Origin: a bacterium | Lineage (GTDB): Bacteria; Zhuqueibacterota; QNDG01; JABMRT01 | NCBI GenBank assembly: GCA_011046415.1 | Contig: DSAP01000091.1 | Location: forward strand, 1 to 38,764 | Direction of reading: 5' to 3' | Length of the DNA stretch: 38,764 bases | Part shown: positions 32,851-38,764 of the stretch, piece by piece | Layout of the letters: each line of letters begins with the position of its first letter | Position numbering within the stretch: position 1 is the stretch's first letter | Position numbers and translations under genes: made by a program | The notes under the pieces: model-generated | What the model saw: the letters and a program-made list of their open reading frames with translations, nothing else | Databases searched by the model: none | Told to the model about the DNA's origin: nothing

Positions 32851-34524
32851 TCAAAACACGTTGGAATCCTTCCACCCGAATATCCACACGCGCTGCCCGT
32901 CCGGACCGGTTTTCTCAAATACGGGGATGAGAGCCTCCGGCAGACCGTCCCGAAGCCAATTTTTCACGGCCACGGGATACACATTTATGTAACGTTCGCT
33001 CAGGACGAAATGAGTCACGTTTTTATTCCGCGCATACTTCAGGATGCGGTCATTGGACTCTCTCGGATATCCGATGCCCTCGCGCACATGATAATTGCCC
33101 GCGTAGAAGTCCACCGCCTTGTTCCAGCTGGCCAGGACGGGGGGTTGTACGGGACTGTGCTCCTTCAGCCAGTTGCCTGCCATTTTCAGTTCGACCGGAT
33201 CGTCCCATTCGCCTGCCGTTCCCGCACGATTTTGCATGACTTTCCCCATTTCCGGAACGAAGGACATGCCCGTGATAAAAACGAGAACGACAATCATTCC
33301 CGCACGCCTGGGAATTCCCCGCCACAATGGTTTCAACGTATCATCCACCCAGTGGGCGAGGGCCGAAATACCGTACCCCGCCCACAGCACCACGGCCGGA
33401 AACATGCTGAACAGATAGCGCTCGGTCACCAGCATCATGGGAACGAGGAGAAACCAGTAAACCGAAACAAACGCCAAAAGATATACGGACGGCCAAATAA
33501 TCCCGGGAGACCACGGCCTGACAAAAACCCCGAGGACAAAGAGGACGCCGACCGGAAAGGTCAGCGTCGCCGGCAAATCATATTTCAGGAGCCGGTACAA
33601 ATACGCGCTGTATTTTTTGAGAAAAAGAGCCGGCGTCACGGAGATCCTTTCCGTGTCCTGCGACTGCATGTGTCTGAAATAGGTGCCGTCATGCAGGATG
33701 GCGTCATTCAAATAAAACGTGGCGTCTTCGTTCAGATCGTGAAAGATGTCATCATCTTCCGGCGTGAAGAAAGTGGTATGCCACTGTTGAATCGCCTGTC
33801 CCTTGGCGCTGAGGGTCCAGTATCCGGCCTCCCCCCGCAGATAGATCAGATAACCGGATGCGGGCATCAGGAATCCGGCAATCACCAAAACAAGGGGAAA
33901 CAACTGGGGTCGGACCGTCCTGCGAATGATTCCCTGAATATGGACCAGGATGAAAATCACCGAAAAGCCGAGGATGAAAATAAATCCTTCGGGTTTGCCT
34001 GTATAGGAAAATCCGAAGCAGAGTCCGGCGGGCAGCGCAAACCGGATTTTCTTTTCTTCAAGAAGACACCATCCCAGCCAGAGGCCGAGAAATCCCCAGA
34101 AAATAAATGTCGGCTCGGCCAGTGCGGAGGTATGTGAATAAGCCAGGGGCGGATACAATGCGAAAAACAGCCCGGCAATCCGCGCGGTGGAGAGGGAAAA
34201 CAGCCGGCGTGCGAATTGAAATACAGGATACACCGTCAAAGCCCCCATCGTGACATTGGCGAGCCTGCAGGCCAGTTCATAATCGGAGATGAGACGCACA
34301 AGAAAACTCGCCCAGAACGGATAACCCGGCGACCAGAACGGATGCACAATCTGCCGCCACCCCTCATGCGCAAACCCGGCGGCCATGCGGCAATAATGGG
34401 CCTCATCGAACATCACGGCATATTGCCGGCTCAGCAGAAAAAGCCGGAAAAAACAGGCCAGTATGACGTAAAACCAGACCGATCCCGTGACGGCCAGGAA
34501 CGCCGTTTTTGCCGGTGGTTTCAT
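32851..34524 (-). CDS. GT-C family membrane glycosyltransferase (ArnT/PMT-like)
   Basis: A 557-residue membrane protein. It shows the GT-C first-loop motif MFDEAHYCRMA (Asp40-Glu41), the HPFWSPGYPFWASFLVRL segment typical of the PMT_2 group, SALAEPTFIFWGFLGLWLG, about ten helices and a soluble C-terminal periplasmic part with MAGNWLKEHSP and FVLSERYINVYP. It would transfer a sugar from a polyprenyl-phosphate donor in the periplasm. Its ATG overlaps the stop of the GT2-like gene upstream, so the two are probably co-translated and may be a donor-synthase and transferase pair. A 448-codon frame on the opposite strand is a shadow. Confidence 0.85.
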   Translation of the reverse strand: MKPPAKTAFLAVTGSVWFYVILACFFRLFLLSRQYAVMFDEAHYCRMAAGFAHEGWRQIVHPFWSPGYPFWASFLVRLISDYELACRLANVTMGALTVYPVFQFARRLFSLSTARIAGLFFALYPPLAYSHTSALAEPTFIFWGFLGLWLGWCLLEEKKIRFALPAGLCFGFSYTGKPEGFIFILGFSVIFILVHIQGIIRRTVRPQLFPLVLVIAGFLMPASGYLIYLRGEAGYWTLSAKGQAIQQWHTTFFTPEDDDIFHDLNEDATFYLNDAILHDGTYFRHMQSQDTERISVTPALFLKKYSAYLYRLLKYDLPATLTFPVGVLFVLGVFVRPWSPGIIWPSVYLLAFVSVYWFLLVPMMLVTERYLFSMFPAVVLWAGYGISALAHWVDDTLKPLWRGIPRRAGMIVVLVFITGMSFVPEMGKVMQNRAGTAGEWDDPVELKMAGNWLKEHSPVQPPVLASWNKAVDFYAGNYHVREGIGYPRESNDRILKYARNKNVTHFVLSERYINVYPVAVKNWLRDGLPEALIPVFEKTGPDGQRVWIFGWKDSNVF

Positions 34525-35489
34525 GATGTCTTCTCCATTCCCCTCTCGATCACCATTTCGATATTGTATTCCTGGATCTCCCCGGCATGGGTAAAGATAA
34601 TCATCTCGCCGAGGAGTCCGATCGAGATCATCTGAATGCCGATCACGAGCAAAAGCGCGCCCAGAATCAGGAGCGGCCGCCCGGCGATCGGCCCCATCTG
34701 CAGGATGCGATAGACAAAGAGATACACTTCGATACCCAGTCCGACGATGAAGCAGACCGTCCCCAGGAACCCCATGAAATGGATGGGTTTCTTCGAATAC
34801 CGGGTCAGGAAGAAAACCGTGATGATATCCAGAAACCGTCGAATATATTCGTTCGGATATCGGGAAACCCGGAAATTGCCGGTCAATTGTTCAATGTCGG
34901 CCTCACCGATCCGGTATCCCTGTTGTGCCGCGAGTACGGCCAGGAAATGGTTGAGATCTCCGTATACCGCGATCCGTTCGAATACGCGGCGACGGGTGGC
35001 GAACACGCCGCTGTTCACATCCCGAAGGCGAAGCTTGCAGAGCCGGTTGATCATGGCGTTGAACAAACCGGAAACCCAGCGGTTCAGAAGCGCATCCCGC
35101 CTGGGGTGGCGCCGGCCGATCACGTAATCATACCCCTCTTCGAGTCTGCGGAACAGGCCGGGAATCTGTCGGATATTCACATTCACCCGGCCGGACAGAA
35201 AGGCGACGCTTTCGCCGGAAGAATGACGGATGCCCGCATCAAGCGCGGACGCCTCGCCGAACCGGGAACGCATCCTGAGCACCCGGACGTGCGCGTCTTT
35301 CCTTGATATCTCAAGGAGCCGTTCGGCCGTACCGTCTGTACTGGCGTCATCCACAAATATAATCTCCCACATTCCGCCGAGAGTCGAAAGCGCGGCCTCC
35401 GCATCCGCATGAAGCCGGTCCACCTCTCCGGCCATGTCGCATACGGAAACGATCAGGGAATAATCCATGGATTTATAATTTTCTCCCAT
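34521..35489 (-). CDS. GT2-like membrane protein lacking the usual DXD residues
   Basis: A 322-residue relative of GtrB/DPM1-type enzymes with two C-terminal membrane hairpins (about 235-300). The IIFVDDASTDGT region at 43-54 is intact. Where active relatives have D-x-D-L-Q, this protein reads FLSGRVNVNIRQIP (97-110), with no acidic residue. The first strand is also odd: SLIVSVCDMAGEVDRL instead of the usual P-x-(Y/F)-N-E-x-x-N. The enzyme may be inactive, or use another metal site, or act as a partner subunit of the intact paralogue encoded directly upstream, with which it overlaps by 17 bases. AAGGA precedes the ATG at a good distance. Confidence 0.8.
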   Translation of the reverse strand: MGENYKSMDYSLIVSVCDMAGEVDRLHADAEAALSTLGGMWEIIFVDDASTDGTAERLLEISRKDAHVRVLRMRSRFGEASALDAGIRHSSGESVAFLSGRVNVNIRQIPGLFRRLEEGYDYVIGRRHPRRDALLNRWVSGLFNAMINRLCKLRLRDVNSGVFATRRRVFERIAVYGDLNHFLAVLAAQQGYRIGEADIEQLTGNFRVSRYPNEYIRRFLDIITVFFLTRYSKKPIHFMGFLGTVCFIVGLGIEVYLFVYRILQMGPIAGRPLLILGALLLVIGIQMISIGLLGEMIIFTHAGEIQEYNIEMVIERGMEKTS

Positions 35490-36453
35490 CGTTTCCTTCT
35501 TTTTGAAAAAATGAATCCAGGGCCAGGGTACCCCCGCTCCGGCTTCCCGTCTTGACGATCAGGCTGGCCACGAGGCCCAAAAAGAAGAACTGAAATCCCA
35601 TGATCCAGAGCAGGAATACCAGCGTCAGCATCACGTTGAGTTCGGCCGCCTCAGTCCGGTGCGCCAGAATCTCCCATGCCATCCACAGACCGGACAACAA
35701 GCCCAGGGACGAGAAGAACAGGCCGATTTGCCCGAAAAACCGCAGAGGATTCCGCAAGTGTTTCAGGAAAAGATTCAAGCTGGCCAAGTCCAACAGCACA
35801 CGGAACGTGCGCGACAGATTGTATTTGGATTTCCCGAACCGCCGGGGATGATGGTTCACGGGAATCTCCGCGATACGTGCACCCTCGACCCGCGCCAACC
35901 CGGGAATGAACCGGTGGAGTTCTCCGTATAACCGGATATTCCGGATCACCTCGCGCCGGAAAATCTTAAGTGAACAGCCCGTGTCATGCAGCTTGACATC
36001 CGTCACGGAACAGATGAGACGGTTGGCGATCCTGGAGGGAATCTTCCTGAGAAAAAGCTTGTCCTTGCGGTTTTTCCGCCATCCGCTCACCACGTCATAT
36101 CCTTCTCCGATCTTCTCGATGAGGCGGGGAATATCCTGGGGATCATTCTGTAGATCGCCGTCCATGGCCACGATTAACTCTCCGCGACAGGAACGGAAAC
36201 CGGCCGCCATCGCGGCGGACTGGCCGAAATTTCTGCGAAACAGGATCACCTTCAGATTCGAATCGTTTCGGGCCAGATCCCGCAGGATCTCCCGCGTGCC
36301 GTCCCGGCTGCCGTCGTCGACGAGGACGATCTCATACGTACGCCCGAGGGATTCGAGAACCCGACGGATCGACCGGCATAAAATCGGCACATTCTCCGCT
36401 TCATTAAAAACGGGGACGACAACCGATATGCATATTTTTAATTCGGATTTCAA
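35473..36453 (-). CDS. GT2 glycosyltransferase, GtrB/DPM1-like
   Basis: A 326-residue membrane-anchored GT2 with all expected motifs: SVVVPVFNEAENVPIL, LVDDGSRDGT, RRNFGQSAAMAAGF, metal-binding MDGDLQNDP at 97-105, and NHHPRRFGKSKYNLSRTFRV before two membrane hairpins (about 230-300). It should make a polyprenyl-phosphate-linked sugar such as undecaprenyl-phosphate glucose. The only in-frame start near the fold is TTG at 36453, with a weak ribosome binding site, so its translation may depend on coupling to the YdjM-like gene 42 bases upstream. Its 3' end overlaps the DXD-less paralogue. Confidence 0.88.
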   Translation of the reverse strand: MKSELKICISVVVPVFNEAENVPILCRSIRRVLESLGRTYEIVLVDDGSRDGTREILRDLARNDSNLKVILFRRNFGQSAAMAAGFRSCRGELIVAMDGDLQNDPQDIPRLIEKIGEGYDVVSGWRKNRKDKLFLRKIPSRIANRLICSVTDVKLHDTGCSLKIFRREVIRNIRLYGELHRFIPGLARVEGARIAEIPVNHHPRRFGKSKYNLSRTFRVLLDLASLNLFLKHLRNPLRFFGQIGLFFSSLGLLSGLWMAWEILAHRTEAAELNVMLTLVFLLWIMGFQFFFLGLVASLIVKTGSRSGGTLALDSFFQKEGNDGRKL

Positions 36454-36495
36454 TTCAGCACTTTCTTTGTGTTCCAGGAATGCAGGGCCCCTTGC

Positions 36496-37089
36496 CTATT
36501 GGAGAATACCGAGCATCTCCTTTTTTTCTTCCCGTACGTTCCCCGGCTTCCTGAACCGTCCGGTATAATGCCGAAGGGCAACCCACGGTGCAAAAATCAC
36601 AATCTCCGAGAGAACCGTCAGGCCATTATGCCGCGAGAACAGCGACGTAATAAATGTCGCGGCAGCCGCGCTCTTCTCGACATCACGGAAGACGACGAGG
36701 GGAGAAATCACGTAATGCCGGCTCAGCGGCCAGAAAAACTGGATTCCATACGGCGCGCTTCGGTCCATCGTCAACAGATCCAGGATCAGATGGAAGAAAA
36801 CGAGTAACCCCGAAATCCGGATCCATCTGAAATCGATGCGTTTTTGCAAAAAAAAGGAGAATACGGCTGCTCCAGCCATGACGATCAACACAAATCCGAG
36901 GCTGTGTGTCCACCCGCGATGATAGAGATTTGGCGATCCCGCAACAAAACCGAAGAGAAAATCCACATCCGGCAGATTGGCCAGTATTCCGATTCCCGCA
37001 AGAGAAAGCCAGAAGGCCTTCCCGGATTTCTTCAGAATTGTGCCTCCAACCACAACCCCCATCATCGTATGTCCCGCCGGCGTACACAT
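36496..37089 (-). CDS. YdjM/LexA-binding type inner-membrane metal-dependent hydrolase family
   Basis: About 197 residues from the ATG at 37089 (a GTG at 37101 adds four). The family pattern is clear: TPAGHTMMG near the start, LPDVDFLFG, YHRGWTHSLG and FHLILDLLTMD supply His/Asp residues of the proposed metal site, spread between four or so membrane helices, with APYGIQFFWPLS after. Members are often encoded in exopolysaccharide/exosortase-type loci, but no biochemical role is established that I know of. The DNA is AT-richer than that on either side. A 316-base gap precedes it and probably holds its promoter. Confidence 0.8.
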   Translation of the reverse strand: MCTPAGHTMMGVVVGGTILKKSGKAFWLSLAGIGILANLPDVDFLFGFVAGSPNLYHRGWTHSLGFVLIVMAGAAVFSFFLQKRIDFRWIRISGLLVFFHLILDLLTMDRSAPYGIQFFWPLSRHYVISPLVVFRDVEKSAAAATFITSLFSRHNGLTVLSEIVIFAPWVALRHYTGRFRKPGNVREEKKEMLGILQ

Positions 37090-37101
37090 CTGTCTGCTCA
37101 C

Positions 37102-37417
37102 ATATCATGGTTGGTTGACGGAAACCCCAGGCCCTGATCCCGCTTCAATTTCTTATTTCTGTTCATCCTCTCCGCCTGAAAGGAAGAAAATTTATATGCA
37201 AAAACAGCACCGGAATGCGTTTTTCGATCATGAATCCAGGACCGACCACGGTTCGCAAAGGATATTTTCTTGATTTCCTGTGTTTTAGCATACATAGCCT
37301 TCATCCATCCAAACCAGCAAATCACGAATCAGACCACCCTGTTGAATAGAATTTCGCGGACGATATCCGGCAGACTGGCCGGTTTGAAACCAGCCGACCG
37401 GTCCATCCCTGTTTTGA
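37102..37417 (-). other. 316-base intergenic region with a hairpin and a coding-like fragment
   Basis: The longest gene-free stretch in the polysaccharide locus. Near its right end a 26-codon frame on the minus strand (37329-37406) reads like the tail of an NDP-sugar epimerase (AGFKPASLPDIVREILFN), although it follows a complete epimerase gene. Inside it a near-perfect inverted repeat at 37377-37395 (GGCCGGTTTGAAACCAGCC) could form a hairpin, without a T-run. The rest is AT-rich. A 75-codon minus-strand frame (37098-37325) is not protein-like enough to call. A promoter for the YdjM-GT2 group is expected here, but I could not pick a convincing one. Confidence 0.45.
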
Positions 37418-38407
37418 TCAGGACGACTCCTTCACTTCCGGATCGTTCTTTTTCAGATCCCCCGCGATCCGACTGAGGATGTCATCGAGCGGTATTTGCG
37501 GACGGTATCCGGTCAGGCCGGCAAGTCTGGAGATGTCCGGCACCCGTCGGCGCATATCTTCGAATCCGCTTTCATAGGCCTCTTCATAGGGAATATGACG
37601 GATCTTGGATTTGCTCTGAGTAACGGCAATGACCCGCTGGGCCAATCCGTTGATTGTGATCTCCTCACTCCCGCCGATATTGAATATTTCCCCCACGGCG
37701 CCGGGATGGCGCATCAGATCGATCACGGCCCGGACGACATCGGTCACGGACGTGAAGCAGCGGGACTGCTCGCCGTCGCCGTAAACCAGAAGCGGCTGCG
37801 ACAGGAGCGCCTGTCTGACAAACCGGGGGACCACCATCCCGTATTGACCCGTCTGTCGGGGGCCGATGGTGTTGAAAAACCGGCCGATCACGATGGGCAG
37901 TTTCTTCTCCTTCCAGTAGGCAAGGCCGAGAAATTCGTCGATGGCCTTGGAACAGGAATAACTCCACCGGTTCTTCGTCGTCGGCCCGAGGATGCGGTCG
38001 TCCTCCTCGCGGAAGGGAACCGTCTCACTCTTGCCGTAAATCTCGGAGGTGGAGGCGATGAAAACCTTTTTCTTGTACCGGTTGGCGATCTTGAGTACCG
38101 CCTCCGTTCCCAGAATATTCCGTTCGATCACCTCGACCGGACGGGTCACGATCAGCTCGACACCCACGGCCGCGGCGAGATGATAGATGATGTCGCATTC
38201 GGAAACGAGCCGGTCCATCACCGTCTCGTTGCCGATGGTCTCGATCGCATAGTGAAACTGCGGATGACCGGTCAGGTGCGCGATGTTTTCCATGCGTCCG
38301 GTGGACAGATCGTCGATGATCGTGACATCCTCGCCCTGCCGGATGAGGGCGTCGGCCAGGTGCGATCCGATGAACCCGGCGCCGCCTGTAATCAGGATTC
38401 TCATCAT
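37418..38407 (-). CDS. NAD-dependent epimerase/dehydratase (extended SDR)
   Basis: About 329-330 residues. I use the ATG at 38407 (a second ATG is adjacent) with AAAGGAAG upstream; the frame continues to 38449 without support. The N-terminus ILITGGAGFIGSHLADALIRQ is the NAD-binding motif, FIASTSEIYGKSE and YSCSK hold the catalytic Ser/Tyr/Lys, and RFFNTIGPRQTGQYGMVVPR and VYGDGEQSRCFTSVTDVV bind the nucleotide sugar. The latter features resemble UDP-glucuronate decarboxylase and UDP-glucose 4-epimerase relatives; the exact reaction is open. It lies 13 bases downstream of the asparagine-synthase-like gene, as one operon. Confidence 0.86.
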   Translation of the reverse strand: MMRILITGGAGFIGSHLADALIRQGEDVTIIDDLSTGRMENIAHLTGHPQFHYAIETIGNETVMDRLVSECDIIYHLAAAVGVELIVTRPVEVIERNILGTEAVLKIANRYKKKVFIASTSEIYGKSETVPFREEDDRILGPTTKNRWSYSCSKAIDEFLGLAYWKEKKLPIVIGRFFNTIGPRQTGQYGMVVPRFVRQALLSQPLLVYGDGEQSRCFTSVTDVVRAVIDLMRHPGAVGEIFNIGGSEEITINGLAQRVIAVTQSKSKIRHIPYEEAYESGFEDMRRRVPDISRLAGLTGYRPQIPLDDILSRIAGDLKKNDPEVKESS

Positions 38408-38420
38408 GCCTCGTCTTCCT

Positions 38421-38764
38421 TTATAAATGTTTCCGCATCCATAACTCAAGCACGACGAGCGCCCAGAGCCGGTGCGAATGGTTGTGCGTCTTCCTGAGGT
38501 GCTGTCCGATCATGGATCGGATGACGGGGGCGTTGAACAATCCGCGTTCCCGGACGGATTCTTCGGACAGGACATCGCGGATCAGCCCCTGCACGGTCTC
38601 CGCGTCCCGGATCCAGTTCTTGAAGGGGACGCTGTGGCCCAATTTATCCTTGCGGTGGACGATGGCGTCCGGCAGGATGCCTTCCATGGTGCGATGCAGG
38701 ATGTACTTCATCTCCCCGCCCTTTTTGATTTTCAGCGCGGAAGGAATCGTCGCCGCAAACGCCG
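38421..38764 (-). CDS. asnB: Asparagine-synthase-like amidotransferase, C-terminal end only
   Basis: The frame is open to the right edge, so only about the last 113 codons are seen. They match the extreme C-terminus of the AsnB synthetase domain: IPSALKIKKGGEMKYILHR, MEGILPDAIVHRKDKLGHSV, VPFKNWIRD, and NHSHRLWALVVLELWMRKHL at the end. AsnB-family proteins hydrolyse glutamine and amidate an adenylated carboxylate. Copies in exopolysaccharide loci may amidate a uronic acid rather than make asparagine. That reading is inference from context, and the glutaminase domain lies outside the window. Confidence 0.88.
   Translation of the reverse strand, partial: AFAATIPSALKIKKGGEMKYILHRTMEGILPDAIVHRKDKLGHSVPFKNWIRDAETVQGLIRDVLSEESVRERGLFNAPVIRSMIGQHLRKTHNHSHRLWALVVLELWMRKHL

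Noticed and set aside
32791-34137. 448-codon plus-strand frame opposite the GT-C gene
   Set aside because: Its translation is Arg/His/Pro-rich and resembles no family, while the minus strand shows clear GT-C motifs over the same bases. It is a shadow caused by composition.
37098-37325. 75-codon minus-strand frame upstream of the YdjM-like gene
   Set aside because: Composition is not convincingly coding, it has no ribosome binding site, and it overlaps the YdjM start region only slightly. No family recognised.
37496-38497. 333-codon plus-strand frame opposite the epimerase gene
   Set aside because: Antisense shadow; the minus strand holds the NAD-binding and YxxxK motifs.

Overview
The window looks like chromosomal DNA of a Gram-negative bacterium. 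The best guess is a member of the Desulfobacterota (former Deltaproteobacteria). This rests on the nickel genes (hypA, hypB, larE, larB, larC), a Wzx/Wzy-type exopolysaccharide locus and degenerate 7-base repeat arrays between genes. The taxonomic guess is inference; the window has no rRNA or other marker gene.

Region 1 (1 to about 4.7 kb, GC-rich) is housekeeping and cofactor DNA. The 3' end of phoU is followed by a convergent hypA-hypB pair for nickel insertion. Divergent from hypA are larE, larB and larC, the three genes that build the nickel-pincer nucleotide (NPN) cofactor: LarB carboxylates and hydrolyses nicotinic acid adenine dinucleotide, LarE adds sulfur and LarC inserts nickel. No larA-type racemase or epimerase is present in the window.

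Region 2 (4.7 to 5.6 kb) is the junction. A 26-codon ORF overlaps both larC and an acetyltransferase-like gene by ATGA. The acetyltransferase gene then runs tail to tail into the polysaccharide locus, with a 10-bp inverted repeat across the two stop codons.

Region 3 (5.5 to about 25 kb, minus strand, AT-richer) is one long, tightly packed set of genes read from right to left. It encodes glycosyltransferases (four GT4, one GT2), a Wzx flippase, a Wzy-like polymerase/ligase, a GT-C membrane glycosyltransferase with an unusual inserted beta-sandwich domain, an LPG-synthase-type membrane protein, an FrhB-like iron-sulfur protein paired with a polysaccharide pyruvyltransferase, a secreted multidomain glycoside-hydrolase-like protein, an ATP-grasp enzyme and a formyltransferase-like/GINT1-like fusion.

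Region 4 (about 25 to 38.8 kb, minus strand, mostly GC-richer) continues the locus. It has a second Wzx-like flippase, two more GT-C proteins, four GT2 enzymes (one lacking the usual DXD residues), a GT4, two NDP-sugar epimerase/dehydratases, a YdjM-like membrane protein and the C-terminal end of an asparagine-synthase-like amidotransferase that leaves the window. Three intergenic spots hold arrays of degenerate 7-base units.

Together regions 3 and 4 would make nucleotide sugars, assemble lipid-linked repeat units, flip and polymerise them, and decorate or trim the product. No initiating phosphoglycosyltransferase, Wza/Wzc export machinery or regulator is visible, so the locus probably extends beyond the right edge. 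No tRNA, rRNA, CRISPR array, transposase or prophage gene was seen.
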